A stretch of 64,000 nt of DNA from Bacteroidota bacterium (GCA_021155905.1 JAJNBG010000034.1:1-64000), one strand, 5' to 3'. Positions 1 through 10,987 are shown, counted from the stretch's first letter. Notes: generated by a model from the sequence alone, not told the origin. Program-made: numbers and translations.

Positions 1-92
1 CTGCTGCTGAAGCTACTGCTAAAATGGCTGCTGATTCTACAAGAATGGCTGATTCAGTTGCTGCTGCTTCTAAAGGTGGAAAAAAACACTAA
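1..92 (+). CDS. 3' end of an Ala/Lys-rich protein truncated by the window edge (…AAEATAKMAADSTRMADSVAAASKGGKKH*)
   Basis: Open frame from the window start to TAA at 90-92, followed by a terminator hairpin. Confidence 0.6.
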   Translation, partial: AAEATAKMAADSTRMADSVAAASKGGKKH

Positions 93-113
93 TATTTAGT
101 TAGCAAAAAATTA

Positions 114-141
114 AAAGCCCGGATTTATCCGGGCTTTTTTT
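114..141 (+). terminator. Rho-independent terminator
   Basis: AAAGCCCGGATTTATCCGGGCTTTTTTT. Confidence 0.85.
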
Positions 142-186
142 ATGATTTTAATTTTGGTAAGGCCGGTTTAGGTTTCTCGGAACAAT

Positions 187-759
187 TTATAAACCAGTGT
201 ACTTCCTGAACAATTTGATGGCTAATGCCAATAAAATAATCCCGAATACTTTTTTAAGAATGGCAATCCCTCCGGGTCCTATAAATCGTTCAACACGGTC
301 AAGGTTTCGTAATACTATATAAACAATAATGACATTTAAGATAATGGCCGTAATAATAGAAACTATGTTGTATTCAGCCCGGATTGATAATAAGGTGGTT
401 AAAGTACCGGTTCCGGCAATTAATGGAAAAGCCAGTGGAACAACTGAAGCCGTTGCGGGCATATTATCTTTAGAGATTTGAATTCCAAGAATCATTTCAA
501 ATGCTACTATAAAAATAAGCAGGGAACCTGCAATTGCGAAATCACCGATGGAGATTCCAATAATACTCAAAATGGATTGACCGATAAATAAAAATACGAT
601 CATAATTCCCATAGAAGTCAGGGAGGCTTTGGAAGCATTGATTTCTCCCGTTTTTTGTTTTAACCCGATAATAATAGGAATAGAACCAATTATATCGATC
701 ACCGCAAAAAGTACCATGGTTACTTTTAAGATCTCAATGATATCAAATTGTAAATTCAT
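187..759 (-). CDS. MarC family integral membrane protein
   Basis: Multi-TM protein with MarC-like motifs (DIIGSIPI, PLAFPLIAGTGTL). Start moved to the internal Met from the ORF start at 777. Confidence 0.85.
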   Translation of the reverse strand: MNLQFDIIEILKVTMVLFAVIDIIGSIPIIIGLKQKTGEINASKASLTSMGIMIVFLFIGQSILSIIGISIGDFAIAGSLLIFIVAFEMILGIQISKDNMPATASVVPLAFPLIAGTGTLTTLLSIRAEYNIVSIITAIILNVIIVYIVLRNLDRVERFIGPGGIAILKKVFGIILLALAIKLFRKYTGL

Positions 760-839
760 AATCCTTGTTTTTAACAAAGGTACTACTTATGAGAAATTTA
801 TAATATGCTCAGCCTTAAAATTATTTGTAAGTTTATCAG

Positions 840-1307
840 ATGAAAAAAATAATTTTATCAGGAATTGTTATGTTAGCGATGTTTTCCTGCACTCAGGTGA
901 ATTCAAACGGAGAAAAAACAATTACAAAGGGTGGAGATACTGTTGCGGATGTTGATATCAGCCTGTCGAAACTGGATGCCATTAATGAATTAGCAGAAAT
1001 AAAAGACCCGTCAGAGTTATTGTTTAGAGCCAGCGGAACAGAACCTGGTTGGTTTGCCGAATTTTATAATGATAAACTGCGTTTAGTAGTGGATTATGGA
1101 AAAGATAGTATCTGGATTGAAGATTCATTTGAAAAAATTAAGGAAGAAAAAAGCTTTACGTATATGAAAACGTTAAACGAAAAATCGGTAACGATGAGTA
1201 TAGAAAGCAAGTCATGTACCAATGCTGCCGGTGAAAAAGCAGACAGGTCAGTGATTATAAAATTTAATAACAGTGTTTACAAGGGGTGTGGGAGTTTTGT
1301 AAAATAA
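840..1307 (+). CDS. Lipoprotein, COG3650-like domain
   Basis: Lipobox-like MLAMFSCT; ASGTEPGWFAEFYNDKLRLVVDYG motif. Confidence 0.6.
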   Translation: MKKIILSGIVMLAMFSCTQVNSNGEKTITKGGDTVADVDISLSKLDAINELAEIKDPSELLFRASGTEPGWFAEFYNDKLRLVVDYGKDSIWIEDSFEKIKEEKSFTYMKTLNEKSVTMSIESKSCTNAAGEKADRSVIIKFNNSVYKGCGSFVK

Positions 1308-1377
1308 TTTTTGACCCGGATTAAACCTTCTCTTTTTTAACCGGTCATAGATACAAATAAACATAAAACGATAAAAT

Positions 1378-2229
1378 ATGAAAACCAGGAAATTAACATT
1401 AGGACTTGCTTTAGCAGCTATTGTAACTGCAGGCATTTTTTCATCTTGCAAAAAGAAAGAAAAAGAAGAGAAAGACAGTGATACTGCAGGGGCAGCTGAT
1501 CAATCTTTAGCATCGTCAACGGTAAACGACATGACCAGCATTTCTGATGAGGCTGCTAAAACTTATTCTGTTTCAAGTTTCAGAACATCCGATGCCAGTG
1601 GATTATTAGCTGCTTCATGCGCATCTATAACAATAGATACACTTGCTGCCGCAAAAACAATCACTGTTAATTTCGGAGCTACCAATTGTGTTTGCAATGA
1701 TGGGAGAGCAAGAAGAGGCTCGTTGATTATTTCATTTACAGGAAGGTACAGGGATTCATTAACTGTTATTACAGTTACACCTCAGAATTACTATGTAAAT
1801 GATAACCAGGTAACAGGTTCAAAAACAATTACCAATAAAGGTCATAATGCCGCTCATCATCTGGTTTATGAAATTAACGCGAATATCCAGATTACTAAAG
1901 CCAACAGCGGCGGAACTATCTCGTTACAAACAAACCGTCAAAGAGAATGGCTGACCGGCGAAAATACATTACAGTGGAATGATGATATCTATTCAATAAC
2001 AGGTACTGCCAATGGATCGACGTCAAACGGGAACTCTTTCAGTTCAAACATCACTTCACCTTTGATCAGAAATATGTCATTTGGATGCCGCCGTCATTTT
2101 ACACAGGGAACTCTGGAGCATACTCCCGGCGGAAAAGCAACCCGTTATATTGATTTCGGTAACGGTACATGTGATGACCAGGCCACGGTTACCATTAATG
2201 GAAATACCTATACCATTACATTACCATAA
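1378..2229 (+). CDS. Hypothetical lipoprotein
   Basis: Signal peptide with GIFSSCKKK lipobox; complete ORF followed by a terminator. Confidence 0.75.
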   Translation: MKTRKLTLGLALAAIVTAGIFSSCKKKEKEEKDSDTAGAADQSLASSTVNDMTSISDEAAKTYSVSSFRTSDASGLLAASCASITIDTLAAAKTITVNFGATNCVCNDGRARRGSLIISFTGRYRDSLTVITVTPQNYYVNDNQVTGSKTITNKGHNAAHHLVYEINANIQITKANSGGTISLQTNRQREWLTGENTLQWNDDIYSITGTANGSTSNGNSFSSNITSPLIRNMSFGCRRHFTQGTLEHTPGGKATRYIDFGNGTCDDQATVTINGNTYTITLP

Positions 2230-2255
2230 GGAATATAAGTTTTTTTAAAGTTCAG

Positions 2256-2282
2256 AAAGGCCGAAGAAATTCGGCCTTTTTT
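2256..2282 (+). terminator. Rho-independent terminator
   Basis: AAAGGCCGAAGAAATTCGGCCTTTTTT. Confidence 0.85.
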
Positions 2283-2351
2283 GTTGATAACCCATTGATT
2301 TTTAAATCTTTTTAAGATAAATTAAGCCCTAAATTTCTGTAATATTGTATT

Positions 2352-2993
2352 ATGCTTTATAACTGGAGAACGGCTTTTTCGGATAAACACTTTAGAAACA
2401 GATTTATTTTTTCTGTCATAGCAGTGAGTATCATTTTAACTGGTTTCGCCTCTTTGTTGGCTTACATAGAAACCCGTCAGGGTCATACCTTTTATGACCC
2501 AATCCTGAATTTTATTAAACCCAGGGATGTTTCTGATTTTATTTTCTTTGCCACGTATTTAACAGCGCTGGTTGGTTTGATTTATGCCTTTGTATCTCCA
2601 TATCGTTTTTTACATCTGATCCAGATGTATGGTACTCTCACTTTATTAAGAGTTGTTACTTTGTTTTTTGTTCCTTTGGATCCTCCAATGGCGATTATCC
2701 CTTTACGGGATACCTTTTTGACCCATACCTTTTATGCGGGGAATGAGAATTTGAAAGATCTGTTTTTCAGCGGACATGCCGCGACTTTATTTTTATTCTA
2801 TTTCTTTGCTTCCAGTAGACCATTGAAGATTTTGTTTCTGGTTTCAGCTATCGCAGTATCCATCGGGGTAGTAGTGCAACATGTGCATTACAGCTATGAT
2901 GTGATCGCGGCCCCGATCTTTGCTTATATCGCCTACCGGGTGATCACGAAGTTCTCCAAGCACTATTACAGCGAGGTTACGGAAGAGCTTTAA
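2352..2993 (+). CDS. PAP2-like / sphingomyelin synthase-like phosphatase
   Basis: Multi-TM; FFSGHAATLFLFYF and HVHYSYDVIAAP match the two PAP2_C catalytic motifs. Confidence 0.7.
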   Translation: MLYNWRTAFSDKHFRNRFIFSVIAVSIILTGFASLLAYIETRQGHTFYDPILNFIKPRDVSDFIFFATYLTALVGLIYAFVSPYRFLHLIQMYGTLTLLRVVTLFFVPLDPPMAIIPLRDTFLTHTFYAGNENLKDLFFSGHAATLFLFYFFASSRPLKILFLVSAIAVSIGVVVQHVHYSYDVIAAPIFAYIAYRVITKFSKHYYSEVTEEL

Positions 2994-3062
2994 ACAGGCC
3001 GCTGTCCAAAACATTCTTAGAGGCTCCGTTATTTTTATATTTTTGGTGGTAATTTTATCATA

Positions 3063-3599
3063 GTGAGAACTATTTTAAAATATTTAGCCCTGGGTTTATG
3101 TTTATCTTATTTAGTTTCCTGTAAACAGAAGCAATCTGTGACCAAATCGACGGATTCAGAGAAAAAAGAACATGTATCGCGTTCGGTCAAAAAACAATAC
3201 GCTGATAAATTGGGCGTTTCTGAATCCGATATTAAGAATGAAAAGTTATATCAGTTCATTCACGACTGGTATGGTGTGACTTATAAATACGGTGGAAAAG
3301 ATAAAAGCGGGATTGACTGTTCAGGCTTAACATCGGTTTTATATTCAAACGTGTACAAAAAAACAATCTCGTGTTCTACAAAAGCTTTAGTTGGTGAAGT
3401 GAAAAAAATAAAACAAAACGAGTTGAAAGAAGGTGATCTTGTATTTTTTGAGACCAATGGCCGAAGTATTTCCCATGTAGGCGTATATCTCCAGAATAAT
3501 AAATTCGTACATGCGTCTACCAAAAAAGGTGTGATGATCAGCGATATGAATGAACCTTATTTTAAGAAGGCCTATGTCACTTCGGGAAGAGTGAAGTAA
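3063..3599 (+). CDS. NlpC/P60 family (C40) peptidase, lipoprotein
   Basis: Lipobox YLVSCKQ; GIDCSGLTSVLY catalytic Cys and HVGVYLQNNKFVHAS His motifs; GTG start. Confidence 0.9.
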   Translation: MRTILKYLALGLCLSYLVSCKQKQSVTKSTDSEKKEHVSRSVKKQYADKLGVSESDIKNEKLYQFIHDWYGVTYKYGGKDKSGIDCSGLTSVLYSNVYKKTISCSTKALVGEVKKIKQNELKEGDLVFFETNGRSISHVGVYLQNNKFVHASTKKGVMISDMNEPYFKKAYVTSGRVK

Positions 3600-3721
3600 T
3601 TTTGAGCATCTCATTAAAACATTGATTTAAAATTATTTAACGGATCACTATCAAGACACATCTGTTAAAAACAATCGCTTTTCGTAAATTTAAAAAAGGC
3701 TATTCATAGTATCTTAACCAC

Positions 3722-6679
3722 ATGATTCATTTTTTTTATAAGACTCTTTTTGCTTTCTCGGTCGTGGTTATAATGGCGTTTGTCACACATAAACAAACGA
3801 CAAAAAGCGATCCCGATTTTCTTCGTTCCGAATCCCGCTGGGTGGACTCCGTGTTTGCTTCCTTAAATTCTGATCAGCGTTTAGCACAGTTATTTATGGT
3901 GGCAGCATACAGTAACAAAGATATGAAGCACGTAGCGGAGATCAGGGAGTTGGTGGAAACCTACAATATTGGTGGACTGATTTTTATGCAGGGTGGTCCG
4001 TTACGCGAAGCAAAGCTGAATAATTATTACCAGAGTAAAGCTAAAACACCTTTGCTGATTTCCATTGATGGAGAATGGGGGCTGGCCATGAGATTGGATA
4101 GTACTCCGAAATACCCAAGGCAAATGACCCTGGGAGCCATTAAAAATGACACCCTGATTTATCAAATGGGAAAACAAATTGCGAGGGAATGTAAGCGCAT
4201 GGGAATTCACGTGAACTTTGCGCCGGTAGCGGACGTCAATAACAATCCTTTAAATCCGGTAATAGGGATGAGGAGTTTTGGAGAAAACAAATACAATGTC
4301 GCCAGTAAAGCTGTAATGTATATGAAAGGCTTGCAGGCCGAAGGTGTGATGGCTAACGGAAAGCATTTTCCGGGCCATGGAGACACGGACAGTGATTCTC
4401 ACAAAACATTGCCTGTTATTAGTGCCTGCAAAGAACGGATGGATACATTAGAGTTATATCCCTTTAAGCAATTATTCGATCAGGGTTTATCAAGCATCAT
4501 GGTAGCACATTTATTTGTCCCGTGTTATGATACAACTAAAAATACTGCATCCACTTTATCTCCATACATCATCCAGGATCTTTTGAAAAAACAACTGGGT
4601 TTCCAGGGATTGATTTTTACAGATGCCCTGAACATGAAAGGAGTCGCTAATTTTTATGAGCCAGGCATGGTTGATGTAAAAGCTTTACTGGCAGGAAATG
4701 ATGTATTGTTGTTTGCAGAGAATGTTCCAAGAGCCATTGAACAGATTAAGTTGGCCGTTAGCAAGGGACAAATTTCGCAGGAAGAAATTGACGCCCGTTG
4801 CAAAAAAATTCTGAAAGCAAAATTCTGGTGCGGACTAAATAATAAACAGTATGTCAATCCTAAAAATTTATATGAAGACCTCAATACCAAAGCGTCTTTT
4901 GTGATGAATACCAAACTGGCAGAAGCTTCTGTAACGTTACTGAAGAACGATAATAATTTTATACCTCTTCAGCGATTGGACACTTTGAAAATTGTTGAAG
5001 TTTCTGTTGGGGATTCAAAAGAAAATATTTTCTCCTCAACCATCAATAAATATTCAAAAATACCTCATTTAGGAATTGACCATGACGCAACAAAGAAGGA
5101 GAGAGATACCTTGATGGCCAGATTGAAAAAATATGACCTCGTTCTCCTGCAAGTCAATAAAACGTCCTATAAGCCTGAAAAAGATTTCGGTTGTTCGGAA
5201 GGCAGCATGGATGTGATTTCAAAAATTTGTTCAAAGAAGAACACCGTAGCCTGTTTATATGCTAATCCCTATTTAATTAATAAACTGGAGAATATCAATA
5301 AATCAATTACCATTTTGGAATTGTACGAGAACAGCCAATTCAGTCAGAAAGCCGCAGCCGATGCAGTAATGGGAGCTATTGTCGTAAATGGTACCTTACC
5401 TGTTTCAACTTCTTTATTCAAGGCAGGTACGGGAATTGAAATTAAAAATTCAATCAGGGTCCAGTATGTGACTCCCGAACAGATCGGAATTAACAGCAGC
5501 AAATTGTTACAGGTTGATTCAATCGCTAAGCATGGTATCAAAGAAAACGCTTACCCGGGTTGCCAGGTGATTGCTATAAAAAACGGTAAGGTGTTTTACC
5601 AGAAAAATTTCGGAAAACAAACCTACGAAGCGTCTGCAGAAAAAGTAAATGATCAAACCATTTATGACCTGGCATCTCTTACCAAAATTTTGTCTTCATC
5701 ATTGGCCTTAATGAAACTAAGTGAACAAAACCAGTTTAATTATAATGAATACCTGGAGTCTTATTTCCCTGAATTAAAGGGCACCAATAAGTCGACCATT
5801 CAATATAAGGATATGTTGACCCATCAGTCGGGTTTACCTGCCTGGTTACCGTTCTGGCAAAAAACAGTGGATAAGAAGAGTGTTTATAAAACAGGTTATT
5901 ACAGTGATGAATATTCCGAGCAATTTCCTGTTCAGGTAGCGAAAGGCTTGTATGTCGTTAAAGATTTTAATGATTCTATTTATCACCAGATCATGGCCTG
6001 TAAGATGGAAGAAACCTGTAAATATGTTTACAGTGACATTGGCTACTATTTTTCAAAAATATTAATTGAGAAATTAACCAAAACAGCTCTGAACAATTAC
6101 GTTCAATCCCGGTTTTATAAGCCTTTGAATTTAGGACTTATGTACAATCCGCTTTCGGTTTATCCGCCGGCTCAAATTGCACCAACAGAAAATGATTTGA
6201 AGTTTAGAAAGCAATTGGTGAGAGGATATGTTCACGATCAGGGTGCCGCTTTGATGGGTGGAGTAGGAGGGCACGCCGGTTTATTTGGAAATGCAACAGA
6301 TGTAGCATTGATTATGCAAATGCTTTTGAACAACGGATATTATGCAGGGCAACATATTTTGGATGGTGACATTATCAGGCAGTACACCAGTACCCATTTT
6401 TCTGATAACAGAAGAGGCTTGTGTTTTGATAAGCCCGAGCCTGATGATAAAAAAGAAAGCCCGGTAACAAAGGAATGCAGTTTACAGAGTTTCGGACACA
6501 GTGGGTTCACGGGAACATTTGCCTGGGCAGATCCGGCCAACGGATTGATTTTTGTCTTTCTTTCAAACAGGGTTTATCCAAGCGCCGATGAAAACAAACT
6601 GGCAAGGCTCGGGATAAGGGGCAAGATTCATAAAGTTTTATATGATGTTGTAAATCAGCAAAGCTTTCTTTTAAATTAG
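3722..6679 (+). CDS. Glycoside hydrolase family 3 N-terminal domain fused to a class C beta-lactamase-like serine hydrolase
   Basis: GKHFPGHGDTDSDSH NagZ/GH3 signature; C-terminal half with DLASLTKI (SxxK) and HSGFTGTFAWADP. Confidence 0.9.
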   Translation: MIHFFYKTLFAFSVVVIMAFVTHKQTTKSDPDFLRSESRWVDSVFASLNSDQRLAQLFMVAAYSNKDMKHVAEIRELVETYNIGGLIFMQGGPLREAKLNNYYQSKAKTPLLISIDGEWGLAMRLDSTPKYPRQMTLGAIKNDTLIYQMGKQIARECKRMGIHVNFAPVADVNNNPLNPVIGMRSFGENKYNVASKAVMYMKGLQAEGVMANGKHFPGHGDTDSDSHKTLPVISACKERMDTLELYPFKQLFDQGLSSIMVAHLFVPCYDTTKNTASTLSPYIIQDLLKKQLGFQGLIFTDALNMKGVANFYEPGMVDVKALLAGNDVLLFAENVPRAIEQIKLAVSKGQISQEEIDARCKKILKAKFWCGLNNKQYVNPKNLYEDLNTKASFVMNTKLAEASVTLLKNDNNFIPLQRLDTLKIVEVSVGDSKENIFSSTINKYSKIPHLGIDHDATKKERDTLMARLKKYDLVLLQVNKTSYKPEKDFGCSEGSMDVISKICSKKNTVACLYANPYLINKLENINKSITILELYENSQFSQKAAADAVMGAIVVNGTLPVSTSLFKAGTGIEIKNSIRVQYVTPEQIGINSSKLLQVDSIAKHGIKENAYPGCQVIAIKNGKVFYQKNFGKQTYEASAEKVNDQTIYDLASLTKILSSSLALMKLSEQNQFNYNEYLESYFPELKGTNKSTIQYKDMLTHQSGLPAWLPFWQKTVDKKSVYKTGYYSDEYSEQFPVQVAKGLYVVKDFNDSIYHQIMACKMEETCKYVYSDIGYYFSKILIEKLTKTALNNYVQSRFYKPLNLGLMYNPLSVYPPAQIAPTENDLKFRKQLVRGYVHDQGAALMGGVGGHAGLFGNATDVALIMQMLLNNGYYAGQHILDGDIIRQYTSTHFSDNRRGLCFDKPEPDDKKESPVTKECSLQSFGHSGFTGTFAWADPANGLIFVFLSNRVYPSADENKLARLGIRGKIHKVLYDVVNQQSFLLN

Positions 6680-6725
6680 TTTTTTTTGGTTATATTTATT
6701 CAACCATTTTTATCCGATATTCAAC

Positions 6726-7436
6726 ATGAGTCATGATGTAAATACGCAAAAAGAACAGATCATTAAATTGTTAAAGGAAAAATCTGTGATGAAGCAGGAT
6801 GTTTTTCGGAACACAATCGCTTCTTTTGCCTTATTAAAGGAGTGTGTGAGGGAGATTGCAGCCGATCTGGCAACTGAGACTCAGGAGATTGATAAACGTA
6901 TTATCGTTTCCGCGACAGAAACAAATGCTTATGCTACGCAGTTAAGGGTTGCAGGGGATATGCTCGAATTTTTTATGCATACCAATGTGTTTGAATTTGA
7001 AAAATCGCATTCTATGTTCCGCACCGGTTATATCAAACAAAACGAATACAACTCTTATTGCGGGATCATCAATGTCTATAATTTTCTGTCTGATTCTTTT
7101 AAATTCAATCGTTTGAATGATTTAGGCTATTTGGTTTGCCGTATTTTTATCAATCGTGAAATGAAATTTTTTATTGAAGCCAAAGGTCCGATTGGCGTAA
7201 AATATTCTTCTTTTTCCGATGAACCTTTAGGAAAAGAGCAGGTCTGTGAAATTATCAATGATTTGATTATTTATGCGATTACCTTCGATTTATTTACGCC
7301 TCCGATTGAACAGGTAAGAGAAGTTTCTGTTAATGAGATACAGGAAAAAGTAAGTAGTATTAATCTGCGTACAGGTAAACGTTTAGGTTATGGTACAAGT
7401 GCAGCCTATGATGAGGACAGCAATATGTACATTTAG
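6726..7436 (+). CDS. Conserved hypothetical protein
   Basis: Long ORF in tight gene order with the following CDS. Confidence 0.75.
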   Translation: MSHDVNTQKEQIIKLLKEKSVMKQDVFRNTIASFALLKECVREIAADLATETQEIDKRIIVSATETNAYATQLRVAGDMLEFFMHTNVFEFEKSHSMFRTGYIKQNEYNSYCGIINVYNFLSDSFKFNRLNDLGYLVCRIFINREMKFFIEAKGPIGVKYSSFSDEPLGKEQVCEIINDLIIYAITFDLFTPPIEQVREVSVNEIQEKVSSINLRTGKRLGYGTSAAYDEDSNMYI

Positions 7437-7441
7437 GTTTC

Positions 7442-8911
7442 ATGCTGAACAAAAATAAATTATATACTATTTCTTTTATCGAAGGCGCGTCTGTCATGGC
7501 CGCTGAAATTTGCGGAGCTAAACTACTGGCTCCTTTTTTTGGCAGTAGTTTGTATGTGTGGAGTTCGGTAATGGCTATTACCCTGGCGGGTTTGGCGAGC
7601 GGTTATTTTTTAGGAGGCAAGTTAAGTAAAAGCGAGCAAAAAGACAGGCTGCTTTTATATGTTTTAATGGCCGCTGTTTGTTGTTTGTGTTTTATGCCGT
7701 TTTTAACTTCTTTATTTGTGATTCTTGCATCCGTCTTATCATTGATACCCGCAGTGATCATCAGCGTGTTTTTTTTATTGTTTCCCACTATGTTATGCAT
7801 GGGCGCGACTTCTCCATTAATTATTTCTATTTTAACACAAGAGGTAAATGAAAGCGGAGAGAATAGCGGAAGGGTATATGCCGTTTCAACGGTTGGCGGA
7901 ATACTGGCTACTTTTTTATGCGGATTTTATTTAATTCCAAATTTCGGTGTGCAGTTTAGCTTAATTGGTTTCGCCATCATTCTGGCAGCAGCAAGCTTAA
8001 TCCTTGTCGTTAAAAAAAAAAGTAAGTTAAACGCTTTTTTACTTTTCCTGGTTATTTCGATTGCTTTATTTGGTTTTGTAAAATCCGGGAATAACCATTA
8101 CTCTATCTATAAGTCTGAGGGAGTTTTGGGAAAATTAGAGATCAGGGACGAACCTTCGGAAAGCAATGCCTCGGTTATCATCAGGAAATTACTGATCAAT
8201 ACAACTATTCAAACGGAAATGAACGTGCTAACGGGTCAATCTGTTTCAGAGTACGTACGATTATTGGAAAAAAACATGTTGTATTTCCCCAAGGGAAAAG
8301 CTTTGGTTTTAGGACTGGGCGGAGGAGTGTTGGCTAACCTGTTTCACCAGCATGGCTATGATGTAACGGCAGTTGAATTTGATGGAAGAATAATAGACAT
8401 GGCCAAACAATTTTTCTATTTAAATGATTCTGTGAAAACGGTCTGTGCCGATGCGCGCTATTACATGAATAGCTCAACAGAAAAATACAATTTAATTTTA
8501 TTCGATGTGTTTAAAGCCGAGGAGCAGCCCTCACATGTGATAACCACGGAGAGCCTCGAGAAATTAAAAACCATGTTGGAGAAGGATGCGGTTGTTTTAA
8601 TAAATACTCATGGCTACCTGACCGGAAAAAATGGAAAGGGTACGCAGTGTATGTTAGCTACGTTAAAGAAAGCAGGTTTTGATCTGAAAATCTGCACCTT
8701 CAGTGAAAATGAAGACTACAGGAATTTACTGATTGTGGCCAGTTTAAAGCCATCGCGCTTTACTTTGAATAATGAGTTGTATCCAATTATGATCTATAAT
8801 TCAGAAGTGATTAATACTGATGACAAACCAATTATGGAAGCATTAAATGCTCCTGCCAATCAGACCTTTCGAAGTCTTTACCTGAAAAACTATATTTTGT
8901 GGAACTACTGA
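7442..8911 (+). CDS. Fused MFS/spermidine synthase-like protein
   Basis: N-terminal TM helices, then Rossmann methyltransferase-like LVLGLGGGVLANLFHQHGYDVTAVEFD. Confidence 0.85.
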   Translation: MLNKNKLYTISFIEGASVMAAEICGAKLLAPFFGSSLYVWSSVMAITLAGLASGYFLGGKLSKSEQKDRLLLYVLMAAVCCLCFMPFLTSLFVILASVLSLIPAVIISVFFLLFPTMLCMGATSPLIISILTQEVNESGENSGRVYAVSTVGGILATFLCGFYLIPNFGVQFSLIGFAIILAAASLILVVKKKSKLNAFLLFLVISIALFGFVKSGNNHYSIYKSEGVLGKLEIRDEPSESNASVIIRKLLINTTIQTEMNVLTGQSVSEYVRLLEKNMLYFPKGKALVLGLGGGVLANLFHQHGYDVTAVEFDGRIIDMAKQFFYLNDSVKTVCADARYYMNSSTEKYNLILFDVFKAEEQPSHVITTESLEKLKTMLEKDAVVLINTHGYLTGKNGKGTQCMLATLKKAGFDLKICTFSENEDYRNLLIVASLKPSRFTLNNELYPIMIYNSEVINTDDKPIMEALNAPANQTFRSLYLKNYILWNY

Positions 8912-10549
8912 TTAAGCTTCTTTAAACGCTTTATTCAGTCTTTTCAGTAATGACATCATCACAATAAAAGCCAGCATCAGTAAAGCAAAGTTTAACCAGA
9001 AAAAGTAAGCTTTGTTATCAAACTTATCCCAGTTCTTGGCCAAGACGCCGCTTAATTTATTCCCGATAGATGTTGCCAGGCTCCAACCACCCATCATTAA
9101 TGCGGTAAATCTGAGTGGTGACAATTTGGATACCATCGATAGTCCCATAGGACTCAAACACAATTCACCAATAGTAATAACGCCGTAACTTCCAACGAGC
9201 CACCAGGCACTGGCTTTACTGACTCCGTTATTCGTGAAATAAACGGCAGCAACCATTACCAGGGTTGATAAGGCACTGATCAATAAACCATAGGCAATTT
9301 TTGTGGCAGTGGTAGGTTCCATTTTCCGTTTTCTTAAAAAACCAAAGAAGAGCACGACCACCGGAGTTAATATAATCACGAAAAACGGGTTGATAGATTG
9401 GAATAATTCGGTTGGCATCAAGGTGAGGTTTTCACCTTTCTCCGGGTATTCTTCCGGTGCCAGGTTTTTAAAGTAAGATGGATAATCCACGCACTTCACC
9501 GCGTTTCCGCTGGCATCTTTGATCCTTCTGAAATGTTCATCCAGCTGATAAACCGAATCATTTTCTGCCACAACCGATTTATCACATAAGTATAATGAAT
9601 CTGCTAATGGGACCATCGCAGTAGGCATGGCCCTGTCCGTATAAGAATTGGCATACGTTGTTAAAGCCGTACCGTTTAATTTAAAGATGGCCCAGAAAAT
9701 AATCACGATTCCGAAAATGGTATACATGGTGCCAACCGGTTGTTTCTCTTCAGTAGTGCAGCTTTTATAAATAGTGGCATAAAAGTAAACCACGGGAATA
9801 CATGCACATAAAAATGCATCAGTGCTGTCGCTGCCGAAAATGGTATCTGGTATAAACCATCCTAATATTCCAAAACCAAAGGCAACGGCTAATACTTTTA
9901 AAAAGCGCATGATAATAGGCTTGTCTTCCGGAGTAGGTTCTTTTCGTACGTCCACATGTTTGTAATGCTTCATGCCAATCCAAAAAGTAACAACCCCTAA
10001 AAACATTCCGATTCCGGCAGTAATAAAGGCCCAGTTCCACCCATATTTAATGCGCATAAAGGCCGCAATGAAATTACAAAGGAAAGCCCCGATGTTGATA
10101 CTCATATAAAATAAATTGTAGCCGGTATCTTTATTGGCTTTGTATTTAGGGTCGTTATATAAATTTCCAAGCAGCGTTGAAATATTAGGTTTAAAAAATC
10201 CGTTTCCAACAATCATGATGACCAATGCTGTGTAAAAGGCCCATTCTTCATGAACGGATAAAAGACAGTATCCGATACCCATTAAAATTCCCCCCAGCGT
10301 AATTGCAAATCGATAGCCCAGTTTCATATCAGCCAATAAGCCGCCAATAAAAGGTGTCAAATATACACAGGCAATAAAAGTTCCGAAAACATCAGAAGCT
10401 TTGCCGCTTTCCCAGCCAAAACCACCTGTTTCAGTATCAGTCATGTATAAAAAGAAGATCCCGATCATCAGGTAATACCCAAATCGTTCCCAGAATTCAG
10501 TGAAGGCTAAAAAAAATAATCCTGTTGGATGTTTAGAGGTAGAACTCAT
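8912..10549 (-). CDS. Proton-dependent oligopeptide transporter (POT/PTR family MFS)
   Basis: FTEFWERFGYY motif, GNGFFKPNISTLLG, GELCLSPMGLSMVSKL. Confidence 0.93.
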   Translation of the reverse strand: MSSTSKHPTGLFFLAFTEFWERFGYYLMIGIFFLYMTDTETGGFGWESGKASDVFGTFIACVYLTPFIGGLLADMKLGYRFAITLGGILMGIGYCLLSVHEEWAFYTALVIMIVGNGFFKPNISTLLGNLYNDPKYKANKDTGYNLFYMSINIGAFLCNFIAAFMRIKYGWNWAFITAGIGMFLGVVTFWIGMKHYKHVDVRKEPTPEDKPIIMRFLKVLAVAFGFGILGWFIPDTIFGSDSTDAFLCACIPVVYFYATIYKSCTTEEKQPVGTMYTIFGIVIIFWAIFKLNGTALTTYANSYTDRAMPTAMVPLADSLYLCDKSVVAENDSVYQLDEHFRRIKDASGNAVKCVDYPSYFKNLAPEEYPEKGENLTLMPTELFQSINPFFVIILTPVVVLFFGFLRKRKMEPTTATKIAYGLLISALSTLVMVAAVYFTNNGVSKASAWWLVGSYGVITIGELCLSPMGLSMVSKLSPLRFTALMMGGWSLATSIGNKLSGVLAKNWDKFDNKAYFFWLNFALLMLAFIVMMSLLKRLNKAFKEA

Positions 10550-10582
10550 AGTGTTGTTTTTTTATAAATATAATGAAAGGAT

Positions 10583-10987
10583 TTATTTTACAATAAAATT
10601 GTTTTGAAGAATTCTTCTACGCGTCAGGGTATTGATAAACTCAACCGTAATGATGTTAGATGGGGAACAATTCCCTTCCAATAAGGTTTGAAAAACACTG
10701 TCCGGTTTTGAGTGGGAATATTTCATACCGGGCAAAGGTCTTAGCCGATATACTGAATCTTTATTGGTGGCGATGAACTGCCCGTTTTTCAAAAAGATCT
10801 GAATTGAATTTTTTAAACTGTCAGGAAGTTTGAGTAAAAACAGGTCAGACTTGTTGCGGATAATGGTATCCGTCTTTGATCCAATTTGAAAAAAGAGTAG
10901 ACGATTGTCCTCTCTTTTTATTTTTACAGTGTATTGTGCTTTTAAAGATAATGAGAAGAGTAGGAGTATAGGACAGAGGAATTTCAT
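10583..10987 (-). CDS. Hypothetical secreted protein
   Basis: ORF with signal peptide from the internal Met (MKFLCPILLLFSLSLKAQ). Confidence 0.6.
   Translation of the reverse strand: MKFLCPILLLFSLSLKAQYTVKIKREDNRLLFFQIGSKTDTIIRNKSDLFLLKLPDSLKNSIQIFLKNGQFIATNKDSVYRLRPLPGMKYSHSKPDSVFQTLLEGNCSPSNIITVEFINTLTRRRILQNNFIVK

Noticed and set aside
629-955. 108-aa plus-strand ORF overlapping marC and the lipoprotein gene
   Set aside because: Antisense to the clear MarC-family gene and overlaps the lipoprotein ORF start in another frame
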